From assembly GCA_005798335.1 (NCBI GenBank), contig SYJV01000393.1:1-33505 (forward strand): a stretch of DNA of 33,505 nucleotides, in the 5' to 3' direction. Shown piece after piece: positions 18,140 to 27,457 of the stretch (position 1 is its first letter; each line of letters opens with the position of its first letter). Both the position numbers and the translations under genes were made by a program. Origin of the DNA: Planctomycetaceae bacterium (lineage in GTDB: Bacteria > Planctomycetota > Planctomycetia > Pirellulales > Pirellulaceae). Below the pieces are notes generated by a model. That model was not told the DNA's origin. It ran no database searches and worked only from the letters and a program-made list of their open reading frames with translations.

Positions 18140-18373
18140 ATGTCTATTCTGATGTTGATGCTCGGGATCATATTTGCGCAGACCGTTTTTGCCGCTGATA
18201 ACGGCGCGCAAGTGTTTACCCATTTAGGCGCGGCAACAAATCGGCTGGGAAGAGCCGATGCGGCGGCAAACCGAGTCTCGGAGCGTGTGCTGACTAGCGA
18301 TGGCCAAGTTGCTTCGTCCACGAAGGTTCGTATCGTTAGCCATCGTTTTATCAGATTGACGCTGAACCACTGA
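18140..18373 (+). pseudogene. 5' remnant of a Cna-B/thioredoxin gene paralogue
   Basis: From ATG at 18140 the frame encodes a 77-residue copy of the start of the 995-residue protein at 19542: MSILMLMLGIIFAQT against MSILNFVLGIFFAQT, then RLGRADAAANRVS and TSDGQVA shared exactly. At the DNA level one 29-base stretch and one 21-base stretch are identical. Similarity stops after codon ~68 (VRIVSHR), where unrelated sequence ends in TGA. A signal peptide remains, so a small secreted peptide is possible but unlikely. Confidence 0.8.
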
Positions 18374-18477
18374 TTGCACGGATTACACGCTACACGGATA
18401 CGAGCGCGTTCGAGATCAAGAGTGTAGTCTATGAATTCCATGAGGAAGGACCAATTCACTCTCTTGGACAGACAAAA

Positions 18478-19020
18478 CTATATTGCCTGCCCAATTTTCG
18501 AGCAGGCCAGCATGGCTTGTTCTATTTCCCTTGTGCGCTGCGTCCCAATCAGGTAGCGGGTGCCGTCGCGCAGTATCAGTTCTAACCCAACATTGCCGCT
18601 CATGGTCACGGCTCGGCAGCCACCGGTTCCATTGCGCACGCCCCATCCACCGAATTCGGTGATTGGTCGAAACCGACGAATCTTCCAGGATTCGATTTGC
18701 GCCCAATAACATCTCACGGCAGTGAATCGATAGGGTAGCCAAGCGACGCGGATGCCCGTCGAGTCAATCGTCGTTTGCATCCGCACAACTGCGAATAGAC
18801 CGGGCAGAATGATTCCAAACCCAACGCACAACCCAGCCGCCACAACATTGGGCGCTGGCTTGTCGCCAACTTTTATTCCAAAGACTAGCTGGTTGATGGC
18901 GATGTACCAGACCAGACCCGCCACGCTGAGCAAGAGAGCCCACAACCAAAGCTGCCTGAAGCGCTGTGTTTCACAAAACAAGTCGAACGAGTTCGATCCG
19001 CCAAATATCCTAGCGTTCAC
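18478..19020 (-). CDS. DUF6141-like membrane protein
   Basis: The protein has 180 residues and begins with GTG at 19020; no ATG lies early in the frame. It has two membrane segments (residues ~24-46 and 62-82) followed by a PH-like soluble domain with IESWKIRRFRPITEFGGWGVR, a glycine-rich SGNVGLELILRDG block and YLIGTQR, which match DUF6141 as I remember it. Its role is unknown. It is read divergently from the gene at 19542 and lies between that gene and the 5' remnant. Confidence 0.75.
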   Translation of the reverse strand: MNARIFGGSNSFDLFCETQRFRQLWLWALLLSVAGLVWYIAINQLVFGIKVGDKPAPNVVAAGLCVGFGIILPGLFAVVRMQTTIDSTGIRVAWLPYRFTAVRCYWAQIESWKIRRFRPITEFGGWGVRNGTGGCRAVTMSGNVGLELILRDGTRYLIGTQRTREIEQAMLACSKIGQAI

Positions 19021-19541
19021 CTTCGTAGTCTCCGATTTCTAGAATTCTCCATTCTTAAGAAAGGAATTCGTACGTCCAGAGGAAAACTTGGGATTTTCAC
19101 ACGTCGTAGCTGAAAAGAGTTCACGGCGCAGGTACAAAAGCTCGCTCTTCTGTCAACGACTATTGGTGTCCCGGCATTGCCATCTGCGCTACTAATTTAA
19201 TCCAGCGAGTATGCAACACAGGTTGAAATGCCGAAGCACCGACTTTGACGGTATCGGAACCAGCCGTCCAGGAAAAGGAGGATGAACCGAAACGGTGCGT
19301 CACGATCTCGCCGATTATTCTCAAACTGTCTGCCATTGACGGGCGAAAATCAGTAGCTGGAATTCTCCGCCGACCGAGGCGAAGCCAAGATCTCGTGCGG
19401 CAGCGCCGCCGCACTCGCATTCGACTGCTTGCGGTTCGTATGCAAAGTTGATCAGATTGTGACGCAAATAGCTGCATACTGAGGCGCAGATCAATTTCGC
19501 TTTGATGATCAAGCGGATTGGGGAAGGACTAGTGTCTGGCG
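19021..19541. other. 521-bp divergent intergenic region
   Basis: It separates two divergent genes and must carry both promoters. Short minus-strand frames (19160-19477; 19321-19581) overlap and show no domain; they could be traces of a frameshifted gene but cannot be supported. A GGGAAGG motif lies about 14 bases before the ATG at 19542. No RNA gene was seen. Confidence 0.4.
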
Positions 19542-22529
19542 ATGTCAATTCTGAATTTCGTGCTCGGGATCTTTTTTGCACAAACCGCTGTTACCACCGA
19601 TAACGGCGCTCTGGCGATCGCTCAATCAGTTACAGAAACTGTTCGTCTGGGAAGAGCCGATGCGGCGGCAAACCGTGTCTCGGGGCGTGTGCAGACTAGC
19701 GATGGCCAAGTTGCTCCGTCCGCGAAAATTCGTATCGCTGGTTATCGTGATCTTCAGGTCGACGCCACAGTTCACGCAGACCAATCTGGCAAGTTTGATT
19801 TCGTCGTTCGGTGCGATGCCAAAGTATTACCGCAATTGCGAATCACTGCGACCAGTAACGATGGTACTCAGGCCGTCTTTCATCGATTTGCCTGGGAAGA
19901 GAAAGACCGCGTGACCGAGGGTATCGAACTCCAGTTGCAGCCACTTCGCCAGTCGGAAATTGAAGTGGTCGACGGCAAAGGCGCCCCGGTCGAAGACGCG
20001 AAAATCGCTATTCAACTTGGATACCCACATGTGCTCCAGGGAATAGCAACCGATCGAAACGGTCGAGCGAAGTTTCAGTTTCCCGAAAAAGAACGCATTG
20101 ACGCGGCGGTGGCTTGGAAAGATGGTTGGGGGCTCGATTATCGTCTGTATACGCTTAATCGATATCAACGTGCGGATTTGAAAGCCGTTCCGCCTGAATT
20201 TCCCAAAGGACGTCCCGAGCGTTTAGTGCTCGAAGGTTCCTCGCCATTGCGAGTCAAGACTATCGGCGATGCAGGGAAGCCAATATCCGGGGTAAGTCTC
20301 TATCCGTGGATTCTCTACAAAGGTGATGACCGGGAAGGTTTCAACCTGAGTTTTTTTACCGACGTTTTCTCCCAAGTTACGGATGCCCACGGCGAAACAA
20401 CATTTCGTTGGATGCCCAACTGGCAAACGAAACTTCTCACGTTTTGGCCGACTGCCGAAGGCTACGAGCATCCACGTGGGAATTACGACCCCGCGTCGAG
20501 AACCGGCACATTGGAAATCAAGTTGCATCGACTGGTGCCCATTCGTGGACAGGTCAAAGATGAAGAAGGAAAAGCAGTACCGGGTATCGAAGTTGTCGCT
20601 CAGGGCGCGGGGCGATCACACAACCGTTTTGACGCATGGAAACGCACCGATGCCGACGGCAAGTACGAATTGATGGTCGCGCCGAATCAAATCTACATCG
20701 TCTACGTTCGCGATCCACGGCGAGTGGCGGCAGCACAAACAGGTTTTGCCGCTCTGCCAAATCAGGCTATCGACGGACGCGATTTTCAACTTCGCAAGCC
20801 GACTCGCGTCCATGGTCGACTGACTAACGAGAACACGCAAGAACCGATCCCGAACGAACGAGTGATCGTTTATCAATACGGTACTCATTTGGACGAACTG
20901 CCTGAAAACACACTTCCCAATCCTGACGGTGAGCGGTGGCGTGTGTCACCTATTGTCCAGCATTACAATCAAACAAATGCACAAGGCGAATTTGAGTTCT
21001 TCCTGGGAGATGGCAAGTTTGATATTCGCCCTCCGAACCAAGAAAAGGCGGATGAGTTTACGATCTCGGGCGAGCCTGAGGTGTTGCTATCCGTAACGAC
21101 AAAGATCAAACCCGAAGTTGAATTGGTGGGCTTGGTCGTGCGCAAGGATAATGGACAGCCTGTTGCGGGAGTCCGGGTAGCTGGCGTGCCGCGTAACTTC
21201 TCCGGAATGGATTGGCAAGCCACTACCGGTGACAATGGTAAATTCAAAGTCAAGCGCAACGGTGAACCGACTTACATTCATGCGATTAGCGCTGACAATT
21301 CGCTGGCGGGCGTCGCGGAAGTCGATGACAAGCGAATGGCATTCTTGATTCACTTGGAACCAACCGGCAGCGCGCGAGGTCGCGTGATCAACGATGCCAA
21401 GGAGCCCGTGACGAACCAACGCATCGAGTTTGGGATCAAGGTCCCCGACGTTGAAAATCGCACCTTTAGCTACCGCTTCGGCGGCGTAGTAACTACAGAT
21501 TCCAAGGGCGAATTTGAACTAGAGGCGCTGGTTCCAGGACGGGAATACACGCTGAGTTTGCCATCCACTTCCGAAGGTTCGATTCCAACCTTGACCAAAA
21601 TTACTCTCAAAACGAACGAACGTCTCGAATTGGGCGATCTGCTGCTGCCGGTTCCCATAAAGCGTCCCGCAGCGCCAACTGTGGAAGGACGCATGCAATC
21701 GGCTTTTAATGTCGTGGGGACGCCCATCGAACGTCACGCGCGGGCATTGGAATTGATCAAGCTGGTCAAACAACACTTGCTGGTGATATTTGGCAAACCA
21801 GACGACCCACGCATTGTCAGCCTCTTCAAGCTGCGCGACGAAGACAAAGACTATCGACCATTCGGCGACGAGTTTCGGTTCATGGCCATTCCCACCGACG
21901 GCGCGCGTGCTGCGGCAGCGGTGGACTTGGCAAGCAAATTAAATGACAAACTCTCCGAATCGCAACAGCCTTTTCATCTGGTGATGCTCGATGCGTCGGG
22001 CAAGAAAGTCGCCAGTGCTGGCATCGGGGAATTGTGCACGGGCGACCAACTTGCAAAAGACAAGTTGTTCGAACTGCTTCGCAAGCATCTGCCTCAACCG
22101 TTAGACGCACGTCAATTGTACGATGCCGCGCTCAAGCGGGCCGCCGAGGAAAAGAAGATGGTCATCATCCAAGAGACCGCGACCTGGTGCGGTTCCTGTC
22201 ACCAACTCTCTCGTTTGCTCGATTCAAACCGCGTTTGGGAGAAGGACTATATCTGGTTGAAGATGGATCATCGTTGGACCGGTGCGGTCGAGTTGATGGC
22301 CAAGCTCCGAGAAGGTGCCGAAGGTGGAATTCCGTGGTTCGCAATCCTTGACTCGGAAGGAAAGAAGCTAGCAACCTCCAACGACTCCAAGACGGGCCAG
22401 AACATCGGTTACCCAGCCGAACCCAGCGGTCAAATTCACTTCGCCGCCATGCTAAACGCCACACGCAATCGTTTGACCGAAAGTGACGTCGTTTCACTAA
22501 TTCAGGCGATTAAGAGCGGGCAGAAGTGA
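19542..22529 (+). CDS. secreted Cna-B repeat protein with C-terminal thioredoxin domain
   Basis: The protein has 995 residues, starting MSILNFVLGIFFAQT, a short hydrophobic signal. It has at least four carboxypeptidase-regulatory-like/Cna-B beta-sandwich repeats (starting near residues ~45, 333, 525 and 607), recognised by the G-x-V ... G-x-P-V-x-G/D ... T-D-x-x-G-x-F/Y pattern. Residues ~735-860 look like a first thioredoxin-like fold without cysteines (LLVIFGKPDDP, FHLVMLDASGKKV). Residues ~865-975 are a second with the active-site motif WCGSC (Cys883, Cys886) and a cis-Pro-like GIPWF. An extracytoplasmic thiol-disulfide role is inferred. The same two-part tail ends the M56 protein encoded convergently, only 17 bases away, so the two probably share a pathway or origin. 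Confidence 0.88.
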   Translation: MSILNFVLGIFFAQTAVTTDNGALAIAQSVTETVRLGRADAAANRVSGRVQTSDGQVAPSAKIRIAGYRDLQVDATVHADQSGKFDFVVRCDAKVLPQLRITATSNDGTQAVFHRFAWEEKDRVTEGIELQLQPLRQSEIEVVDGKGAPVEDAKIAIQLGYPHVLQGIATDRNGRAKFQFPEKERIDAAVAWKDGWGLDYRLYTLNRYQRADLKAVPPEFPKGRPERLVLEGSSPLRVKTIGDAGKPISGVSLYPWILYKGDDREGFNLSFFTDVFSQVTDAHGETTFRWMPNWQTKLLTFWPTAEGYEHPRGNYDPASRTGTLEIKLHRLVPIRGQVKDEEGKAVPGIEVVAQGAGRSHNRFDAWKRTDADGKYELMVAPNQIYIVYVRDPRRVAAAQTGFAALPNQAIDGRDFQLRKPTRVHGRLTNENTQEPIPNERVIVYQYGTHLDELPENTLPNPDGERWRVSPIVQHYNQTNAQGEFEFFLGDGKFDIRPPNQEKADEFTISGEPEVLLSVTTKIKPEVELVGLVVRKDNGQPVAGVRVAGVPRNFSGMDWQATTGDNGKFKVKRNGEPTYIHAISADNSLAGVAEVDDKRMAFLIHLEPTGSARGRVINDAKEPVTNQRIEFGIKVPDVENRTFSYRFGGVVTTDSKGEFELEALVPGREYTLSLPSTSEGSIPTLTKITLKTNERLELGDLLLPVPIKRPAAPTVEGRMQSAFNVVGTPIERHARALELIKLVKQHLLVIFGKPDDPRIVSLFKLRDEDKDYRPFGDEFRFMAIPTDGARAAAAVDLASKLNDKLSESQQPFHLVMLDASGKKVASAGIGELCTGDQLAKDKLFELLRKHLPQPLDARQLYDAALKRAAEEKKMVIIQETATWCGSCHQLSRLLDSNRVWEKDYIWLKMDHRWTGAVELMAKLREGAEGGIPWFAILDSEGKKLATSNDSKTGQNIGYPAEPSGQIHFAAMLNATRNRLTESDVVSLIQAIKSGQK

Positions 22530-22532
22530 TTG

Positions 22533-22548
22533 AAACTCAAGAGTTTTT
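22533..22548. terminator. short hairpin between convergent genes
   Basis: AAACT and AGTTT pair around a 4-base loop, followed on the plus strand by more T residues. It fills the 17-base gap between the stops of the two convergent thioredoxin-domain genes. The stem is weak (5 bp). Confidence 0.3.
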
Positions 22549-25500
22549 ACCGCCTTCTGTCGTCAAGGCTTTCCACCAAACCATCAATTTCAGACTGCCG
22601 AAGGTTGATTGCTGTTTGCGAGATCATTCGGCGAAGATGGTTGATGCCTTCGAACGTGGATGGATGTCCGATGTTACCCAGTGGGCCAATGCTGTCAATC
22701 AATTTCTTTCCGCCCGCGTCGTAGATGGCATGGTAGGGAATACCATGTTGTTCCGCGCCGATTAAATTGACGATCTCGCTGCCGTGAAGGTCCAGCACAT
22801 TGTCGATCTTTACCATCACGTAGTCTTTTTCCAGGATTTCTCGATGTTGGTCTAGCCAACGCGCAATCGCAAAACATGGCGCACAGCGCGTTTGGCTATT
22901 GCGTACCCAAACTCGGCGGCCGGTTCGCTTGGCATCGACGAGCGCCTTTTCCCATTTTTGTTTGGCGTTCTGGCGCTCAGGAGCGTGAGCATTAATGAAC
23001 TCCATAATCTGTCGCGAGGCTTCTTCGAATTGATCGACGGAAACCTCCAATCGACCCAACAGGGTTCCGTTCGCATCTTGAGCGATGAGAGTCAGACCTC
23101 GCTGGTCGGCAAGTATTCGTTCGCTAGTGATTGTCTCGAGTTCTCGGATCGCATCGTTGTTCAACTGACCTTCGATGACCAACGGCAGATATGCACCAGC
23201 CGTGAAGTTCTTGTCGTAGTCCAGTGCAAACAACTTGAGTCGATTTGCATGCTCGCTCTGGGCCGCCAATATTACCAAAAGGTTCGCGTGGCTCAACCTA
23301 CAATCATGAAGCAAACTCACGTGGCGGGTTTTCAGATCGAATGTCTTTTGAGTAGATGCTTTCTTGTTCGGTGCCTGCGATCTTTTCGTTGGATCCAACC
23401 GGATCACTTCCGTCGGGCGATTCTCATCCAGCCGCAAAAGCCGCTCGCCAAGGTAATGCTCTTGATCACTACTGCTGTGGCGTGCGGTGACGGATAGTAT
23501 CAACCTTACGTCCAGTGGAACGCCGGTCACTTCCGCAAATCCATTCGAGTCTGTGCGAGCGCTAAACGGACCGACACGAATTCCCAGGTTGTAACGCGCG
23601 GCCGACGAATCCGATTCCCCACTTACCCAAGCTGAAAGCGAAACCACTGCATTAGTAAGAGGATTGTCGTCTTTGTCCAGCACTTGAACACGAAACGGCG
23701 CAGTGGGCTTCAGTTGAATAGACGTGGGCTCTTCAGTTAGCTCAATTAGTGACCAACCCGCCGCCTTGCCGTCCAGAGTGCGCGCGTAGGCAACCAAGCG
23801 ATTTACTCGAACGTCCACGTTGAACTGACCGTTTGAGTCGCATCGCACGGTTGCCGAAAATGGCTGTTCCGGAACGGCGGAATTTAGACGTATCTCCGTA
23901 TCTTTCAAATCCACGTCGGATACATTTGCCAAGACCAATCGCCCGCGCAGTTGACGAGTTTTAATCGCCGGCCGCCGAATGGAGACTGCATTTTCCTTGC
24001 CCTCAACAACGTCAAAAGTGTCGGCAAACGTCCACTCGTTCGCGAATACTCTAACATCTAGCTTTCCAGGCAGCACAGAAATGTTCGCCCAACCGTTTTG
24101 ATCCGTAGTCGCCGACCATCGAGCACTGTTCATTCCTTTTTTTACTCGGTTCGCCTCAAGCCAAGAATAGGAGTAGTCTTTCGAAACGCTAACCAACTGA
24201 CCGACAACTGCTTCCGCCAGCTCTCCGCGAGTCACGTGAATCTTCATCGGTACTCCGCGGCACGCTTGGGTGACTTGCGCTTCGGATCGAGCCTCGCGGT
24301 CAGGAATCAAAATACCATGCCATGGCTCCGATACATACTCGCTGTCGCTGATATGAACTACATACGTTGCACCTGGCTGGACCGGCAACGAGTACCGTCC
24401 TTGGCGATCTGTCCAAACCTGTTGCTGATCGCTACGATTCGCCTGTTCGTGTTGAAAACTACTGATGTCGACTAGCAGGCCAGCAGCGTCTCCGTCGCTG
24501 CATAGCACTTGCCCGGTGAAAGGCTCGCGTTTCTTCATGCGATCCAATTGATAGAACTTGACTTGGCCTAATTTCATGTCTGAAACTTGAAACCATTGTC
24601 TACGGTCGAACTCGATGTAGTAGTGAACGTTTTCCCAATCTGGAAACCAGTTGCATTGGATTTCACCGTCTACGGTAGAAAGTAATCGCTGCTTAGGATT
24701 GACAGGAATGTAGCTGAAGTTCCTCGGGTTCGCGATGTGTAAGACTACCGGAAGACTGGCCAGCGGTTTGCCGTCAACGTCGGTGATTCGAATCTTTTGT
24801 GGCTTGCTCTTGGCCAGCTTGACTTCGAAAGGCCCGTTCGCCTCATCGGAAATCTTTTCTTGATGGAACTGCCATCCTCCAATTCGATGATCGTTGGTCC
24901 ACGCGGCAAATCCATCGAGGCGCGCGCCGCTAGGAACTAGAAATGTTGCCATGCCTTTGACGTCGGACCTGGCCCGCGCGTCATGTTCGAAACCTACTCG
25001 CAACATCGCATCCGCACCGACGACCGGTTGACCAGCGTCGTCGACAACACGTGTTGTTACTTGACGCGCTGGCTGCAGTTTGATGATCAAATCGCGCTGC
25101 GCAACTGCGCGAAGATCACTAGAACCAAGTTGCTTGTAAGCTTGAAACTTGCCATCCTTGGTTTGAGTTATCAACGTTACTGAGTTGGCCACATCGAGTT
25201 GGAACCGACCGTTGGTTTTGGTGGTAACCACGACGTCCGATTCAAATTCGTTCGGCGCGCTGGCTTTGATTTCAATCTCCGTTGTAGGCGACGATCCATC
25301 CGGCATGAGCACTTGGCCATGAATGCGCAGCTTGACTTCGCCGTCGTTTTCGATCAACCACTGATCAATGCTGTAGGACTGTATCTTTGTTCGCGTATCG
25401 TTCGCAGTCGCGGCATTTTCCAACGGTTGTTGCGCATCGGAAGGCTGAGCTACGGCGATAGCCAAGAGGGTTGGAACTGCGATAAGAAGTGTCGATGTAA

Positions 25501-26623
25501 ACGCTGTTCTCGAAATTGCGCTTTGGGGTGGAATGGAACGGCTGACCAGCGCGGAGACTCTTTCGTCGACTTGCGAAGCGCGAGCCATCGCGATGCCAGG
25601 TTGCAAGCCGCGAACGTTTACACAATGAAGCGAGGCTATCTCAATGAGATGCTGGGCGTAGTCCAGTTTGTTGCCAGTTGCCACCACCGCTGCTTCATCG
25701 CACGCCAGTTCCGCCAGCCGCGAAAGTTGACGCCGCACGAACCAAGCTAATGGATGAAACCAATAAATGGCGACCGCGAATTCGGCGAGCAATCCAACAA
25801 GCAAATCCCTGCGCCGTACGTGCGCCATTTCGTGGGCCAAAACCGCCCGTAGCCTTCCGTCCGGCCACGCCTGCCATCCGCGCGGCAACAAAATGCGAGG
25901 CCGCCACCCATCCGCCACTACTGGCGCCAGTATCTCCCGGCTCTCGAGTACCGAGACATCCTTCATTAGTTGCAGTGCCGGTTCTGTTAGCCGCATTTTT
26001 GCGACTTGTGCATGACGGACGATGCGTTTTGTGTAGATTACCGCTAAAGCGATTCTCAGCAATAATACGAGTGTTCCTGTCAACCAGACCCCGACCGCCA
26101 CCATCGCCCACGAAGCAGATTTGTGATAATAGTTTGGCTCCACAATCGTGGGTATTGCGCCGCGTGATATTTCGACGACCCGCGACTGATCCGCTGCCCG
26201 CCCGTCGAGTTGCAAAAAAGGAGCAACATCGGGCGATCTTGCGCCAGATACCAGTGAAGTAGGCTGGACCGCGGCGCCCTCAACGTCGATAGTCGCCTGC
26301 GCACTCCGCGCTATCACTACGTTTGCATCGGTAAAGTCCGTTGTTCCTGGTTTTTCGACAGACAATCCAACTCTAATGCGCCCCATGTTGAATCCAGTTT
26401 CAATCGGCAAACTCCATTTGGGCAACCAGCCGCGAACGACAGGCAGAACCACAAAGGCTGTCAGCACAAGCGTCCAAACCAAGTGCCTCAAGTGAACAGT
26501 CGCCAGGCCGTAATTTAGCTTCGAAAGAACGAATACACCCAACCATGCAGTCGTGCCCACGATCGCACAGCGCGCCGATGCATCGATCAGACTCCCGACG
26601 ACAAAAACGCAAACGTTCGACAT
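22547..26623 (-). CDS. BlaR1-like M56 metalloprotease fused to Cna-B repeats and a thioredoxin domain
   Basis: The protein has 1358 residues. The N-terminal ~400 residues form a BlaR1/MecR1-type M56 membrane protease: membrane segments near 13-60, 172-196, 284-304 and 378-396, HEMAH zinc motif (264-268) and a downstream ACDEAA glutamate (~310). In BlaR1 this domain cleaves the BlaI repressor after an outer sensor is triggered. Here the usual penicillin-binding sensor is absent. In its place are several Cna-B-like repeats (~430-1050), a Cys-free thioredoxin-like fold (~1090-1210) and a thioredoxin-like domain with CAPC (Cys1247, Cys1250). BlaI is encoded 43 bases upstream, so the pair is one operon. 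I infer that the outer part senses redox state, a protein ligand or wall stress. Confidence 0.9.
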   Translation of the reverse strand: MSNVCVFVVGSLIDASARCAIVGTTAWLGVFVLSKLNYGLATVHLRHLVWTLVLTAFVVLPVVRGWLPKWSLPIETGFNMGRIRVGLSVEKPGTTDFTDANVVIARSAQATIDVEGAAVQPTSLVSGARSPDVAPFLQLDGRAADQSRVVEISRGAIPTIVEPNYYHKSASWAMVAVGVWLTGTLVLLLRIALAVIYTKRIVRHAQVAKMRLTEPALQLMKDVSVLESREILAPVVADGWRPRILLPRGWQAWPDGRLRAVLAHEMAHVRRRDLLVGLLAEFAVAIYWFHPLAWFVRRQLSRLAELACDEAAVVATGNKLDYAQHLIEIASLHCVNVRGLQPGIAMARASQVDERVSALVSRSIPPQSAISRTAFTSTLLIAVPTLLAIAVAQPSDAQQPLENAATANDTRTKIQSYSIDQWLIENDGEVKLRIHGQVLMPDGSSPTTEIEIKASAPNEFESDVVVTTKTNGRFQLDVANSVTLITQTKDGKFQAYKQLGSSDLRAVAQRDLIIKLQPARQVTTRVVDDAGQPVVGADAMLRVGFEHDARARSDVKGMATFLVPSGARLDGFAAWTNDHRIGGWQFHQEKISDEANGPFEVKLAKSKPQKIRITDVDGKPLASLPVVLHIANPRNFSYIPVNPKQRLLSTVDGEIQCNWFPDWENVHYYIEFDRRQWFQVSDMKLGQVKFYQLDRMKKREPFTGQVLCSDGDAAGLLVDISSFQHEQANRSDQQQVWTDRQGRYSLPVQPGATYVVHISDSEYVSEPWHGILIPDREARSEAQVTQACRGVPMKIHVTRGELAEAVVGQLVSVSKDYSYSWLEANRVKKGMNSARWSATTDQNGWANISVLPGKLDVRVFANEWTFADTFDVVEGKENAVSIRRPAIKTRQLRGRLVLANVSDVDLKDTEIRLNSAVPEQPFSATVRCDSNGQFNVDVRVNRLVAYARTLDGKAAGWSLIELTEEPTSIQLKPTAPFRVQVLDKDDNPLTNAVVSLSAWVSGESDSSAARYNLGIRVGPFSARTDSNGFAEVTGVPLDVRLILSVTARHSSSDQEHYLGERLLRLDENRPTEVIRLDPTKRSQAPNKKASTQKTFDLKTRHVSLLHDCRLSHANLLVILAAQSEHANRLKLFALDYDKNFTAGAYLPLVIEGQLNNDAIRELETITSERILADQRGLTLIAQDANGTLLGRLEVSVDQFEEASRQIMEFINAHAPERQNAKQKWEKALVDAKRTGRRVWVRNSQTRCAPCFAIARWLDQHREILEKDYVMVKIDNVLDLHGSEIVNLIGAEQHGIPYHAIYDAGGKKLIDSIGPLGNIGHPSTFEGINHLRRMISQTAINLRQSEIDGLVESLDDRRR

Positions 26624-26666
26624 ATTCGTAACCTCGCTCGTTCATTGAACTACTGGGTACACCATC

Positions 26667-27068
26667 CTACGAATCGCGTTCCTTCTTGCGCTGTTCTTCA
26701 ATTTGATCGGCCAATGCACGCAATTGCTCCGCACTCACAAGTTTGTCATCCGCCATGCCGATCAGCAGCTTCGATACGCTGCCCGAACAGAACCTTGTCA
26801 CGATGGACTTGACCGCGTCCACGGCCATCTTGGCTGGCTCGACCGGTGCGCTGTAGATAAACGTGCGCCCATCTACCGAGTGCGTTAAAGCCCCCTTCGC
26901 TTCCAATCTGCGCAGGACCGTCCGCACCGTGGAGTCTTTCAGATTCCGCGATGGCCCCAACGCTTGACGCACGTCCTCGGACGAAACTTGCCCTCGAGCC
27001 CAAACGATTCTCATTACTTCGCCCTCCAGTGGGCTAAGTGTGATGGCGCGTTTCTTACGTCTTACCAT
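26667..27068 (-). CDS. blaI: BlaI/MecI/CopY-family transcriptional repressor
   Basis: The protein has 133 residues, starting at the ATG at 27068 after a strong GGAGGG site. Residues ~10-80 form the winged helix typical of BlaI (LSPLEGEVMRIVWARGQVS, then STVRTVLRRLEAKGAL and a wing ending FIYSA). The C-terminal helices (~85-130) would dimerise, with FCSGSVSKLL at the place where BlaI is usually cut by the M56 protease. It is followed after 43 bases by the M56 fusion gene. It likely represses its own operon through the palindromes at 27093-27111, and perhaps nearby Cna-B genes. Confidence 0.92.
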   Translation of the reverse strand: MVRRKKRAITLSPLEGEVMRIVWARGQVSSEDVRQALGPSRNLKDSTVRTVLRRLEAKGALTHSVDGRTFIYSAPVEPAKMAVDAVKSIVTRFCSGSVSKLLIGMADDKLVSAEQLRALADQIEEQRKKERDS

Positions 27069-27092
27069 AACTAATCCCTCCGATCTTAGTGC

Positions 27093-27111
27093 TACATACT
27101 GTAACGTTACA
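27093..27111. promoter_or_regulatory. BlaI operator candidate
   Basis: Two palindromes overlap: TACATACTGTA (27093-27103) and TGTAACGTTACA (27100-27111, perfect 12-bp). Together they give three alternating TACA/TGTA half-sites just upstream of the BlaI ribosome-binding site. BlaI operators are dyads of TACA/TGTA type, so autoregulation here is likely. Confidence 0.65.
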
Positions 27112-27196
27112 ATGCGTCGCCGTCAATCGCACGCGCCACAGTATTGTGCAATGCCTGCCCTATCTGACACTTGAATCGCAGGGAATTAGTTAAACC

Positions 27197-27372
27197 ACCT
27201 CCAACGACTCAGAGATTGGCCGAGACATTGACTATCTTGCCGAAGCCAGCAGTCAAACTGCATTCCTTGCAGAACAATTCACTTCGACGCCATGCTGTAC
27301 GCCACACGCAAACGATTGACCGAAAGTGACGTCGATTCGCTGATTCAGGCGATGAAAAAGCCTCAGAAGTGA
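27197..27372 (+). pseudogene. 3' remnant of a Cna-B/thioredoxin gene paralogue
   Basis: Bases 27277-27372 encode IHFDAMLYATRKRLTESDV and on to KKPQK-stop, a close copy of the C-terminus of the 19542 protein (IHFAAMLNATRNRLTESDV). Upstream, 27197-27256 encodes TSNDSEIGRDIDYLAEASSQ, matching TSNDSKTGQNIGYPAEPSGQ, but the two parts are out of frame because about 20 bases are inserted between them. No start or upstream gene body remains. Confidence 0.85.
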
Positions 27373-27457
27373 TTCATCACTTCGCAGTTTGACAATGAGC
27401 CACCGCGACGGTGCCTTCGTCGACGCTTTTCGGCGGTTACGCTCGAAATTTTTTCGG

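Noticed and set aside
18352-18420. Possible dispersed ACGGATTACACG-type repeat after the 5' remnant
   Set aside because: Only two short similar blocks are present in this window, too little to define a repeat.
19160-19581. Overlapping minus-strand frames that might be a frameshifted gene
   Set aside because: No recognisable domain, no start signal, and the two frames overlap each other in the promoter region of the 19542 gene.
25678-26262. 194-codon plus-strand open frame
   Set aside because: Antisense to the M56 domain with its HEMAH motif; Pro/Arg-rich translation typical of a shadow frame.
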